Shown here: one piece after another, positions 8,889 through 17,468 of the stretch | Layout: each line of letters opens with the position of its first letter | How positions within the stretch are numbered: the first letter of the stretch is position 1 | Assembly (NCBI RefSeq): GCF_044891285.1 | Contig: NZ_JAUIYO010000012.1 | Coordinates: 22,437-86,436, forward strand | DNA length: 64,000 bases | Direction of reading: 5' to 3' | Origin: Pseudobacillus lumedeiriae | GTDB taxonomy: Bacteria; Bacillota; Bacilli; Bacillales; Domibacillaceae | Notes under the pieces: model-generated | The model's input: the letters and a program-made list of their open reading frames with translations, nothing else | What the model was told of the DNA's origin: nothing | Databases searched by the model: none | Made by a program: the position numbers and the translations under genes

Positions 8889-10238
8889 ATGAGTGATTTG
8901 TTGACTGATCGAATCCCGCCGCAAAGCATTGAGGGGGAGCAGGCAGTGCTTGGTGCGATTTTTCTAGAGCCGGCTGCGTTAACTGTGGCCTCCGAAATTT
9001 TAATTCCGGAAGACTATTACCGGACGGCCCATCAGAAAATATATCACACGATGCTGAAACTGAATGATCAAGGGAAAGCAGTCGATGTGATCACTGTGAC
9101 AGAAGAGCTTGCCGCGGCAAAAGAACTTGAGGATGTCGGAGGCGTGACGTATTTAACGGAGCTTGCGGAATCTGTACCAACAGCTGCTAATATTGAATAT
9201 TATGCCCGCATTGTGGAAGAGAAATCGCTTTTACGCCGGCTCATTCGTACAGCTACAACGATTGCACAGGATGGATACACCCGTGAAGACGAAGTAGATG
9301 CTTTATTAAATGAAGCAGAAAAAAGCATTATGGAAGTTGCTCAGCGCAAGAATACAAGTGCTTTTCATAATATAAAAGATGTTCTCGTACGTACGTATGA
9401 CAATATTGAACTGCTCCACAACCGCAAAGGGGACGTCACAGGTATTCCTACTGGATTTGCGGACCTTGACAGCATGACTGCCGGTTTTCAGCGAAATGAT
9501 CTTATTATCGTTGCTGCCCGGCCCTCTGTTGGTAAAACCGCTTTTGCCTTGAATATTGCCCAAAACGTAGCGACGAAAACCGATGAAAATGTCGCGATTT
9601 TTAGTTTGGAAATGGGAGCCGAACAGCTCGTTATGCGGATGCTATGTGCAGAGGGCAATATTAATGCCCAAAACTTACGGACCGGCTCCCTGACAGATGA
9701 GGACTGGCGGAAGCTGACGATGGCGATGGGCAGTTTGTCTAATTCCGGTATTTTCATTGATGATACACCTGGTGTGCGTATTGGCGAAATCCGTGCAAAG
9801 TGCCGCCGTTTAAAACAGGAGCAGGGTCTCGGCATGATCTTGATTGATTATTTACAACTCATTCAAGGAAGTGGACGCTCCGGTGAAAACCGTCAGCAGG
9901 AAGTTTCAGAGATTTCCCGCTCCCTAAAAGCGCTTGCCCGTGAATTAGAAGTCCCGGTTATTGCACTGTCCCAGCTTTCGCGTGGAGTGGAGCAGCGTCA
10001 GGACAAGCGTCCGATGATGTCTGATATTCGTGAATCGGGATCGATTGAGCAAGATGCCGACATTGTTGCTTTTTTATATCGGGATGACTATTATGACAAA
10101 GAGTCTGAGAACAAGAATATTATTGAAATTATTATAGCGAAACAACGGAATGGCCCCGTCGGTACTGTTCAGCTTGCTTTTGTCAAAGAATATAATAAGT
10201 TCGTGAACCTGGAACGGAGATTCGAGGAAACCGGATAA
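8889..10238 (+). CDS. dnaC: Replicative DNA helicase (DnaB family; DnaC in Bacillus)
   Basis: The 449-residue protein has an N-terminal primase-binding domain (about 1-100; PPQSIEGEQAVLGAIFL), a linker helix, and a RecA-like motor domain from about 170. Walker A is ARPSVGKTAFALN near residue 215, Walker B is MILIDYLQLI, and the arginine-finger region includes QRNGPVGTVQL. It forms the hexameric helicase of the replication fork. CAAGGAGG lies seven bases before the ATG. It sits between rplI and purA, as in B. subtilis. No intein is present. Confidence 0.98.
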   Translation: MSDLLTDRIPPQSIEGEQAVLGAIFLEPAALTVASEILIPEDYYRTAHQKIYHTMLKLNDQGKAVDVITVTEELAAAKELEDVGGVTYLTELAESVPTAANIEYYARIVEEKSLLRRLIRTATTIAQDGYTREDEVDALLNEAEKSIMEVAQRKNTSAFHNIKDVLVRTYDNIELLHNRKGDVTGIPTGFADLDSMTAGFQRNDLIIVAARPSVGKTAFALNIAQNVATKTDENVAIFSLEMGAEQLVMRMLCAEGNINAQNLRTGSLTDEDWRKLTMAMGSLSNSGIFIDDTPGVRIGEIRAKCRRLKQEQGLGMILIDYLQLIQGSGRSGENRQQEVSEISRSLKALARELEVPVIALSQLSRGVEQRQDKRPMMSDIRESGSIEQDADIVAFLYRDDYYDKESENKNIIEIIIAKQRNGPVGTVQLAFVKEYNKFVNLERRFEETG

Positions 10239-10249
10239 TGAAAAAATGA

Positions 10250-10295
10250 TATTTATACGAACAAAAATATAATTAAGTTATTGAATGTTCGTATT
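10250..10295 (+). promoter_or_regulatory. Paired PurR boxes upstream of purA
   Basis: ATACGAACAAAA (core CGAAC at 10258-10262) and its inverse GTTCGTAT (core GTTCG at 10287-10291) face each other with 24 bases between the cores. The pattern matches the PurBox pair (consensus around CCGAAC) that Bacillus PurR binds in front of purine genes. It lies just upstream of the -35 box of purA. Confidence 0.75.
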
Positions 10296-10301
10296 TCACG
10301 T

Positions 10302-10331
10302 TTGACTTCTTTATTTTTAAATTGTTAAAAT
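10302..10331 (+). promoter_or_regulatory. SigA-type promoter of purA
   Basis: TTGACT at 10302-10307 and TAAAAT at 10326-10331 are separated by 18 bases, directly downstream of the PurR boxes. Confidence 0.65.
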
Positions 10332-10382
10332 AAATCTGGTGAAAGATTAAGAAATTAATGGACCCTTTGGAGGTGCTTATTC

Positions 10383-11675
10383 ATGTCATCAGTAGTAGTA
10401 GTTGGAACACAGTGGGGCGATGAAGGAAAAGGAAAGATTACTGATTTCCTTTCAGAGAATGCAGAAGTGGTGGCTCGTTACCAAGGCGGTAACAATGCAG
10501 GACATACGATTAAATTCAACAATGTGACGTACAAGCTTCATTTAATTCCATCAGGCATTTTTTACAGTGATAAAATTTGTGTGATCGGCAATGGAATGGT
10601 CGTTGATCCAAAAGCACTGGTTCAAGAATTGAAGTATTTACATGATCACAACATATCAACAGAAAATTTGCGTATTAGTAATCGCGCACACGTGATCCTT
10701 CCGTATCATTTAAGAATTGATGAAATAGAAGAAGAACGTAAAGGCGCCAATAAAATCGGTACGACGAAAAAAGGCATCGGGCCTGCTTATATGGATAAAG
10801 CAGCTCGGATCGGTATTCGTATAGCAGACCTTTTAGACCGCAAAGCATTTGAAGAAAAGCTAACCCGCAACTTAGAAGAAAAAAATCGTTTGCTTGAACG
10901 TTTTTATGAATCAGAAGGCTTCCAACTGAATGATATACTTGCTGAGTACTATGAATATGGCCAACAAATTAAACAATACGTATGCGATACATCTGTTGTT
11001 TTAAACGATGCTTTAGACCATGGACGCCGTGTATTATTTGAAGGTGCCCAGGGTGTCATGCTCGATATTGACCAAGGGACGTACCCATTCGTTACCTCTT
11101 CTAACCCAGTTGCCGGCGGTGTAACGATTGGTTCTGGTGTTGGTCCCACGAAAATTACTCATGTTGTCGGTGTAGCTAAAGCTTACACGAGCCGTGTAGG
11201 GGATGGCCCTTTCCCGACGGAGCTTCATGATGAAATTGGTCATCAAATTCGTGAGGTGGGGCGTGAATATGGTACAACTACAGGCCGTCCGCGCCGTGTT
11301 GGCTGGTTTGACAGTGTCGTTGTCCGCCATGCACGCCGTGTCAGCGGTTTGACCGATCTTTCCCTTAACTCCATTGATGTGCTGACAGGGATTGAGACCG
11401 TGAAAATCTGTGTCGCTTATAGCTACAAAGGTGAAGTGATCGAAGAGTATCCGGCAAACCTTAATATTTTAGCTGAATGTACACCTATATACGAAGAGCT
11501 TTCAGGCTGGACAGAAGATATTACTGGCTGCCGCACGTTAAACGAACTTCCTGTCAATGCCCGTCATTATTTAGAACGTGTTTCTCAACTGACAGGTATT
11601 CCATTATCAACGTTCTCGGTAGGTCCAGACCGTGCTCAAACGAATATTGTCCGCAGTGTGTGGGCACAAAGATAA
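10383..11675 (+). CDS. purA: Adenylosuccinate synthetase
   Basis: The 430-residue enzyme joins IMP and aspartate using GTP, the first step from IMP to AMP. The phosphate loop GDEGKGK lies at residues 12-18, the IMP-site motif NNAGHT near 38-43, and TTGRPRRVGWFD in the second half. TTGGAGGTG precedes the ATG. It is transcribed alone, behind its own promoter and a PurR box pair, and ends at a strong hairpin. Guanine-derived control through PurR/PRPP is therefore expected. Length and motifs are complete. Confidence 0.98.
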   Translation: MSSVVVVGTQWGDEGKGKITDFLSENAEVVARYQGGNNAGHTIKFNNVTYKLHLIPSGIFYSDKICVIGNGMVVDPKALVQELKYLHDHNISTENLRISNRAHVILPYHLRIDEIEEERKGANKIGTTKKGIGPAYMDKAARIGIRIADLLDRKAFEEKLTRNLEEKNRLLERFYESEGFQLNDILAEYYEYGQQIKQYVCDTSVVLNDALDHGRRVLFEGAQGVMLDIDQGTYPFVTSSNPVAGGVTIGSGVGPTKITHVVGVAKAYTSRVGDGPFPTELHDEIGHQIREVGREYGTTTGRPRRVGWFDSVVVRHARRVSGLTDLSLNSIDVLTGIETVKICVAYSYKGEVIEEYPANLNILAECTPIYEELSGWTEDITGCRTLNELPVNARHYLERVSQLTGIPLSTFSVGPDRAQTNIVRSVWAQR

Positions 11676-11690
11676 TTCATGGATGAGTAG

Positions 11691-11741
11691 AAGTGAACTC
11701 AAAAGGACTTGCTATTTTAGTCTTGAGTTCACTTCTTTTTT
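11691..11741 (+). terminator. Terminator of purA
   Basis: AAGTGAACTCAA pairs with TTGAGTTCACTT around a 23-base loop and is followed by T residues. Confidence 0.9.
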
Positions 11742-11884
11742 ATATTTGTTTAGGGTGCTTTGTGTTTAGGTAAAATTGCATTGCAATAGTTTTATGTTTT
11801 TCGACAATTTTTTTCAAAAATCTATTGTCAGCTATTTAAGCGTGTGATAATATTAACAACGTTATTGTTAATAAGCACAGTTAA

Positions 11885-11960
11885 GAGCCATTAGCTCAGT
11901 TGGTAGAGCATCTGACTTTTAATCAGAGGGTCGAAGGTTCGAGTCCTTCATGGCTCACCA
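11885..11960 (+). tRNA. tRNA-Lys (TTT anticodon)
   Basis: The acceptor stem GAGCCAT pairs with ATGGCTC. The D arm is AGCTCAGTTGGTAGAGC, the anticodon arm is CTGACTTTTAATCAG, and the T arm is AGGTTCGAGTCCT. CCA is encoded. It is the first of four intact tRNA genes between purA and walR. Confidence 0.98.
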
Positions 11961-11972
11961 TTCCTATAAAAT

Positions 11973-12044
11973 GGCCCGTTGGTCAAGCGGTTAAGACACC
12001 GCCCTTTCACGGCGGTAACACGGGTTCGAATCCCGTACGGGTCA
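11973..12044 (+). tRNA. tRNA-Glu (TTC anticodon)
   Basis: The acceptor stem GGCCCGT pairs with ACGGGTC. The anticodon arm is CCGCCCTTTCACGGCGG and the T arm is CGGGTTCGAATCCCG. CCA is not encoded: the base following the discriminator leads straight into the repeat at 12046. Confidence 0.98.
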
Positions 12045-12045
12045 T

Positions 12046-12110
12046 TAGAAAAGCGTAAGGCGCCTGCTCAGCGGCGACGGTGAGCTGTTAACGCCTTCAG
12101 CTAGACAAAA
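12046..12110. repeat. Dispersed Bacillus-type intergenic repeat, copy B
   Basis: It opens with TAGAAAAGCGTAAGGCGCCT and closes with CCTTCAGCTAGACA. The opening matches the repeat at 381-505. It is inserted between the 3' end of tRNA-Glu, whose encoded CCA is missing, and tRNA-Asp. Confidence 0.5.
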
Positions 12111-12124
12111 TTCAACGTATTTAC

Positions 12125-12201
12125 GGTCCGGTAGTTCAGTTGGTTAGAATGCCTGCCTGTCACGCAGGAGGTCGCGGGTTCGAGTCCCGTCCGGACCGCC
12201 A
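12125..12201 (+). tRNA. tRNA-Asp (GTC anticodon)
   Basis: The acceptor stem GGTCCGG pairs with CCGGACC. The anticodon arm is CCTGCCTGTCACGCAGG and the T arm is CGGGTTCGAGTCCCG. CCA is encoded. Confidence 0.98.
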
Positions 12202-12303
12202 TTTTAAAACCGTTTGATTTTACGTTTATGAATCCTATTTTCCTAGATGACGGCCATGACCTTCCTGAATTCACTTCAACGTTGGCCGCATCATTTTTTA
12301 TTA

Positions 12304-12345
12304 GGTTCAGCAGCTCCGTTGGCAGAGCATACCCCAGTAATCCTC
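12304..12345 (+). other. Possible degenerate tRNA relic (D-arm-like segment)
   Basis: The stretch between tRNA-Asp and tRNA-Phe (12202-12438) holds no gene. Within it, AGCTCCGTTGGCAGAGCAT differs by only two bases from a normal D arm of the neighbouring tRNAs. No matching acceptor or T arm is visible, so if it is a tRNA it is a dead one. Confidence 0.3.
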
Positions 12346-12438
12346 GAAGCGATACATCAGCGAGCAGCTGTTTGCATTTACTTCTCGAGAGCGGGTCGAT
12401 AGACAAGCCGATATTCTTTTATGAAATACTCTTATTAT

Positions 12439-12511
12439 GGCTCAGTAGCTCAGTCGGTAGAGCAATGGACTGAAAATCCATGTGTCGGCGGTTCGATTCC
12501 GTCCTGAGCCA
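12439..12511 (+). tRNA. tRNA-Phe (GAA anticodon)
   Basis: The acceptor stem GGCTCAG pairs with CTGAGCC. The anticodon arm is ATGGACTGAAAATCCAT and the T arm is GCGGTTCGATTCCGT. CCA is not encoded. It is the last tRNA of the cluster. Confidence 0.98.
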
Positions 12512-12518
12512 CTTAAAG

Positions 12519-12558
12519 AAGCATTGCGACGATCATTTACTCTCGCAGTGCTTTTTTT
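12519..12558 (+). terminator. Terminator after the tRNA cluster
   Basis: AAGCATTGCGA pairs with TCGCAGTGCTT (one G-T pair) and is followed by T residues. The remaining bases up to walR (12559-12795) show no gene. Confidence 0.8.
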
Positions 12559-12795
12559 CATAGTCAAGAAAAATGTTCCAATTGTTTAGAACTGGTGAAA
12601 AACATTGTTTTTCATGATAAAGTTAGTGAGAGCAAATGAAGTATGATAAGAATGTCTGGTCGTTGGTTTCTGCAGCGGCCTGTTTGTAGTAGATCGGCTG
12701 CTATCGCTTGTGTGGAGCGATAGACTAAATAAATTTTTAAAAGAAATATGATAAAATAATAGAACCATTCTTTCTAAAGAAATGAGGAGAACGCT

Positions 12796-13506
12796 ATGCA
12801 GAAGAAAATATTGGTCGTAGATGATGAGAGGCCGATTGCAGATATTTTACAATTCAATTTAAAAAAAGAAGGATATGACGTTCATTGTGCTTATGATGGC
12901 GATCAAGCCGTAGAAATGGTAGAGGAATTGCAGCCCGATTTAATTTTGTTGGACATCATGCTTCCTGGACGTGATGGCATGGAAGTATGCCGGGAAGTAA
13001 GAAAAAAATATGAGATGCCGATTGTGATGCTAACGGCAAAAGACTCAGAGATTGATAAAGTTCTTGGTCTTGAGCTGGGGGCAGATGATTATGTGACGAA
13101 GCCATTTAGTACGCGAGAGTTAATTGCCCGTGTGAAGGCAAACTTGCGCCGCCATCAGACTGTTCCTGTCCAATCGGAGGAAGAAGAAGATACAAATGAA
13201 ATTTCAGTGGGGATGTTAACGATTCATCCAGACGCGTATGTCGTTTCTAAGCGTGGTGAGACCATTGAATTAACGCATCGTGAGTTCGAATTGCTGCATT
13301 ATTTAGCAAAGCATATTGGACAAGTAATGACGAGGGAACATTTGCTGCAGACCGTGTGGGGATACGATTATTACGGGGATGTACGCACAGTGGACGTTAC
13401 TGTTCGGCGTCTTCGTGAAAAGATTGAAGATAACCCAAGCCATCCTTCTTGGATTGTAACGAGAAGAGGGGTAGGCTATTACTTGCGCAACCCTGAACAG
13501 GAGTAA
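12796..13506 (+). CDS. walR: Essential response regulator WalR
   Basis: The 236-residue OmpR-type regulator has a receiver domain (about 1-120) with phospho-acceptor Asp53 (LLDIMLPG), acidic pocket D9-D10 and Lys in VTKPFS. It also has a winged-helix DNA-binding domain (about 130-232; RTVDVTVRRLREKIE). It controls cell-wall hydrolases and wall homeostasis together with WalK. GAGGAGAACG precedes the ATG. It is the first gene of the walRKHIJ operon; walK starts five bases after its stop. Confidence 0.98.
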   Translation: MQKKILVVDDERPIADILQFNLKKEGYDVHCAYDGDQAVEMVEELQPDLILLDIMLPGRDGMEVCREVRKKYEMPIVMLTAKDSEIDKVLGLELGADDYVTKPFSTRELIARVKANLRRHQTVPVQSEEEEDTNEISVGMLTIHPDAYVVSKRGETIELTHREFELLHYLAKHIGQVMTREHLLQTVWGYDYYGDVRTVDVTVRRLREKIEDNPSHPSWIVTRRGVGYYLRNPEQE

Positions 13507-13511
13507 CGTAC

Positions 13512-15335
13512 ATGAAAAGAGTCGGCTTTTTTCGATCAATACAACTGAAGTTTGTATTAATTTATGTATTGCTGATTTTGTTTGCTATGCAAATCATTGG
13601 TGTTTATTTTGTAAAGGAACTAGAAGAAAAGCTCCTTACGAATTTTAAAACATCCTTACAAGAGCGGGTCAATCTTCTTGAATACAACTTAAGGGAAGAA
13701 ATGCTGAAAGAACGGACGGAAGAAACACCGACTCTTGAGCAGGACATTCGCAGAATATTGGAAGACTTTTCAGCATCCGATGTATCTGAGGTCAGGGTAA
13801 TTGATCACAATAGCCGTATCATCGGAACATCTGATTCCAATAGGCAGGGAATTATTGGACAGAGAATAACCGACATTGCGGTTAAACGGACACTTTCTTT
13901 TGGCGCTGAAGAAGATAAAATGTATATCGATCAGCAATCGAACAGGCGTATTTGGGTATATACTTCACCCATTATGTCTAATCGCAAACCGATTGGAGCG
14001 ATATATTTAATCGGAAAAGCAGAAACCGTTTTTAGTCAGATGGAAGAGATTAATGAAATCCTTTTTTCAGCTACTGCCTTGGCTTTAGTGTTAACAGCTG
14101 TATTGGGAGTGTTACTAGCCCGTACTATTACCCGTCCGATTACTGATATGCGACGACAGGCTGTTGCGCTGGGAAAAGGAAACTTTTCACGCAAAGTAAA
14201 AGTATACGGGCAGGATGAGATTGGTGAATTGGCTGTTACTTTTAACAATTTAACGAAGCGGCTGCAAGAAGCGCAGGCAACGACAGAAGGGGAAAGAAGA
14301 AAGCTTTCTTCTGTCTTGGCTTATATGACTGACGGGGTCATTGCGACCGATCGAAAAGGACGAGTCATTTTAATTAATGAACCAGCTGTAGGACTGTTGG
14401 ATGTTTCACGTGAAACAGCTATTTCGCAGCCGATCACCGAGCTGCTTGGTCTTGAGAAGGAATATACGTTTGACGATTTACTCAATGAACAGGATTCAGT
14501 TATTTTGGATTACAGTGATGATGATGAGCCGTATATTTTGCGGGCGAATTTTTCAGTGATTCAGAAAGATACCGGTTTTGTGAACGGATTGATTACTGTT
14601 CTTCACGATATTACAGAGCAAGAGAAAATTGAGATGGACCGCCGTGAATTTGTTGCTAATGTGTCGCATGAGCTAAGAACACCGTTGACAACGATGAGAA
14701 GCTATTTAGAAGCGCTGGCAGAAGGAGCCTGGCGGGATGAGGATATTGCCCCGCATTTTCTTGAAGTAACGCAAACGGAAACAGAACGAATGATTCGTCT
14801 TGTGAATGATTTGCTGCAGTTGACTAAGTTTGACAGCCGTGATTTCCAATTAACGAAAAAAGATGTCGACTTCACCGAGTTTTTTGATAAAATTATTGAC
14901 CGGTTTGAGATGACGAAGTCCCAGGAAGTTACATTTAAGAGGCAGATGCCCCGCTACCCTATTTATGCAGAAATCGATACAGATAAATTAACGCAGGTGA
15001 TTGATAACATTATTTCTAACGCATTAAAGTATTCTCCACAAGGCGGACAAGTTACTTTTAAAGTAGAAGAAAAAAGCGATGAAATTGTCGTTAGTATCCG
15101 AGATCAAGGAATGGGGATTCCAAAGAAAAACCTTGAGCGGATATTTGAACGCTTTTATCGTGTGGACCGGGCACGATCCCGTAAAATGGGCGGAACCGGT
15201 TTAGGACTCGCCATAGCGAAAGAAATAATTACTGCTCATGACGGCCACATTTGGGCAAAAAGCGTTGAAGGAAAAGGAACGACTATTTTCTTTACTCTTC
15301 CATATGAGCTGTCTCAAGAGGATGATTGGTCATGA
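13512..15335 (+). CDS. walK: Essential sensor histidine kinase WalK
   Basis: The 607-residue kinase has a membrane helix (about 13-35), an extracellular PAS-like domain (about 40-180), a second helix (about 184-203), a HAMP domain, a cytoplasmic PAS domain (about 265-370), a HisKA domain with the phospho-site His386 (NVSHELRTPL), and an ATPase domain (MGGTGLGLAIAKE). It senses wall status, and WalH and WalI restrain it in the membrane. A perfect ParB-binding palindrome lies inside its coding sequence at 14402-14417. Its stop overlaps the walH start (ATGA). Confidence 0.98.
   Translation: MKRVGFFRSIQLKFVLIYVLLILFAMQIIGVYFVKELEEKLLTNFKTSLQERVNLLEYNLREEMLKERTEETPTLEQDIRRILEDFSASDVSEVRVIDHNSRIIGTSDSNRQGIIGQRITDIAVKRTLSFGAEEDKMYIDQQSNRRIWVYTSPIMSNRKPIGAIYLIGKAETVFSQMEEINEILFSATALALVLTAVLGVLLARTITRPITDMRRQAVALGKGNFSRKVKVYGQDEIGELAVTFNNLTKRLQEAQATTEGERRKLSSVLAYMTDGVIATDRKGRVILINEPAVGLLDVSRETAISQPITELLGLEKEYTFDDLLNEQDSVILDYSDDDEPYILRANFSVIQKDTGFVNGLITVLHDITEQEKIEMDRREFVANVSHELRTPLTTMRSYLEALAEGAWRDEDIAPHFLEVTQTETERMIRLVNDLLQLTKFDSRDFQLTKKDVDFTEFFDKIIDRFEMTKSQEVTFKRQMPRYPIYAEIDTDKLTQVIDNIISNALKYSPQGGQVTFKVEEKSDEIVVSIRDQGMGIPKKNLERIFERFYRVDRARSRKMGGTGLGLAIAKEIITAHDGHIWAKSVEGKGTTIFFTLPYELSQEDDWS
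14402..14417. other. parS site (ParB/Spo0J binding palindrome) inside walK
   Basis: The 16 bases TGTTTCACGTGAAACA are a perfect palindrome and match the Bacillus parS consensus TGTTNCACGTGAAACA at every position. ParB spreads from such sites around oriC and loads SMC. The site falls in codons 297-302 of walK, so the protein sequence tolerates it. Confidence 0.92.
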
Positions 15336-16672
15336 ATTACGAAAAAGTGAAATCAATTGGATTAGCAGTGCTCGTAGTTATTAGTATTATTTTGACGTTA
15401 AGCATTTGGAACTACCAACCAAATTACGAAACGATCAAGAAGGATAATATTCATGAAGTATCGTCGATCAGTGAAAAGAAAGATGCTTCTTATTTGATTA
15501 AGCCTTCTAAAGTTCTATTTCATAAAGAAGGCGAACATTATGGATCGACAAGAGATATAGAAACAGATGAAGTTATGAAAGAAATGCAAAAGTGGACTTT
15601 TACAAGTGCCATAAGTGTATCTAAGGGAATGACTGAAAAAGAATTTGATGAACTGCTGCATGGAGAAAATCGCTTAGAGCTCGTTTTTCCTACTTACGTT
15701 CCACTCTATATGATGGACACCATTATTGTATTTGAAGATGATTCTGTGCCTAATGCTATGTTTGACCGGATCATTATTACAGACGTAGATACTCAGGAGA
15801 AACGGGCAAGCGTGTATTTTGTTTCAACAAAAGAGCGGCTCGTCTTTCAAAGTCAAGTGTTATCGCTGAACCTTTCTGCGTTTAAAAAACAATTTATTAA
15901 AGGAGCAGAAAAGTGGGAATCGTATGTTCACTATCCACTTGTGGCAAATGGACAACTATTTCTTCCAGAAGAACAGCCTGTATTATCTAGATATAAATAT
16001 TTGCCGGACGACATTAATATAGAAGATTTTAAAGATTTGCTGTTCAGTGATCCAAGCTTAGTGAAAAAAGTGCCGAAGACGAATGGTGAAGAGTACACAG
16101 ACGGTTCCACGTTAATGAAAGTAGATTACAACACGCATATGATATCTTATGTGAATCCTGCAAAAGAATCTGAAACTAATCCTTCCGGAAGCTTGTATGA
16201 TTTGTTGGACAAAAGCATTAAATTTATTAATGAGCATAGCGGCTGGACAGATCAGTATCGGCTGTTCGAAGCGCAGCAGGGATCATCTACAGTACGCTAC
16301 CGCTTGTTTAAAAATGGTCTGCCGGTGTTCAATAACCAAGGAATGGCGGAGATTGTGCAGATGTGGGGAAAAGATAAGATTTTCCAATATGTGCGTCCCT
16401 ATTTTACACTTGATATTTCCCTGCCGCTTCCATCTGATGAAGAAGAAATTATTTTGCCCGATAGTACATCGGCATTAAAGCAAGTGAAAAAGCGAGAGGA
16501 TTTTAATCCGGAGCTGCTAGAAGATATGGCAGTCGGCTATCAATTGCAGTCGGATTCACAATCACCGAAAGTCATTGTTCTTGAGCCTGCCTGGTTTTAT
16601 AAATATGAAGGCAGCTGGAGACAACTTTCATTTATCGAGGATACGGAGGGAAGCTTCCATGGATTGGAGTAA
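15332..16672 (+). CDS. walH: WalK regulatory membrane protein WalH (YycH)
   Basis: The protein has 446 residues when started at the ATG that overlaps the walK stop; an in-frame TTG at 15326 is less likely. It has one N-terminal membrane helix (about 7-25; LAVLVVISIILTLSIW) and a large extracytoplasmic domain. In B. subtilis, YycH and YycI form a membrane complex with YycG and lower its activity. The walI start lies 14 bases inside its end, so translation of the two is coupled. Confidence 0.93.
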   Translation: MNYEKVKSIGLAVLVVISIILTLSIWNYQPNYETIKKDNIHEVSSISEKKDASYLIKPSKVLFHKEGEHYGSTRDIETDEVMKEMQKWTFTSAISVSKGMTEKEFDELLHGENRLELVFPTYVPLYMMDTIIVFEDDSVPNAMFDRIIITDVDTQEKRASVYFVSTKERLVFQSQVLSLNLSAFKKQFIKGAEKWESYVHYPLVANGQLFLPEEQPVLSRYKYLPDDINIEDFKDLLFSDPSLVKKVPKTNGEEYTDGSTLMKVDYNTHMISYVNPAKESETNPSGSLYDLLDKSIKFINEHSGWTDQYRLFEAQQGSSTVRYRLFKNGLPVFNNQGMAEIVQMWGKDKIFQYVRPYFTLDISLPLPSDEEEIILPDSTSALKQVKKREDFNPELLEDMAVGYQLQSDSQSPKVIVLEPAWFYKYEGSWRQLSFIEDTEGSFHGLE

Positions 16673-17453
16673 AACGAAAACTATTTTTATAACTGTTTTC
16701 TTCATCTTGGACCTTTTTCTCCTGGCGGTATTTTTCAATAAGCATAGTGCCAGCCAGTTCGAATTTATTAAAGAAGCATCAATTGAAGATAAATTAAAAT
16801 CATACAACATTGAGTACGAAAAATTGCCCGAAGAAGTGAGCGAAGAAACGATCATTACGGCAAAAACAAAAAGTTTCACAAAAAAAGAGACCACTCACTT
16901 GTTAAACCAAACGATCGAGCTGTCAGATGATCCACCGGTTTTATCTAGCCATCTGCAAAAACCTGTTAAATTAAGTCAGAAAAAGCTGGACGGACTGAAA
17001 TCATTTGTTGATTCACATGTTCTTTTCGGCGGTCAGTATCGCTATTGGGGCATGAATGATGAAAAAAATGTCGCTATTTTTTATCAGCAATATGATCAGA
17101 AAAGAATGTTTGAAAACATTAATGGCAAGCTGGAAATTGAATTGAATGACAACGGAGATATCGTTTCTTACCGGCAGACGCTGCTGAGGGACTTAAAGAA
17201 AAATGGTCAGAAAGAAAGCATATTATCTGCCCATCAGGCCATTCAGACACTTTATAAAAATGGTTTAATTAAACCGAACAGTAAAATTTCTAATGCTGAA
17301 CTCGGTTATTATACTGTTGTACAGTTAACAGAATTACAAGTGCTTTCGCCTACTTGGTATTTCAAAATTAGAAACGGTGAGAATACGGAAGAAGTATACG
17401 TAAATGCTTTAGACGGATCCATTCATAAAAATGAAAAAAACAGCCGATTGTAA
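16659..17453 (+). CDS. walI: WalK regulatory membrane protein WalI (YycI)
   Basis: The 265-residue protein starts MDWSKTKTIF, the conserved YycI opening, behind ACGGAGGG inside walH. It has one membrane helix (about 8-27) and an extracytoplasmic YycI domain ending near a basic tail. It partners WalH in control of WalK. A longer open frame from 16575 is only read-back into walH and is not needed. walJ follows after 15 bases. Confidence 0.93.
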   Translation: MDWSKTKTIFITVFFILDLFLLAVFFNKHSASQFEFIKEASIEDKLKSYNIEYEKLPEEVSEETIITAKTKSFTKKETTHLLNQTIELSDDPPVLSSHLQKPVKLSQKKLDGLKSFVDSHVLFGGQYRYWGMNDEKNVAIFYQQYDQKRMFENINGKLEIELNDNGDIVSYRQTLLRDLKKNGQKESILSAHQAIQTLYKNGLIKPNSKISNAELGYYTVVQLTELQVLSPTWYFKIRNGENTEEVYVNALDGSIHKNEKNSRL

Positions 17454-17468
17454 GTGGAGTGAAGCAAT

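Noticed and set aside
12101..12406. Minus-strand 101-codon frame with VRTGLEPATSCVTGR
   Set aside because: It is the antisense of tRNA-Asp; this peptide is a well-known false gene from tRNA loci.
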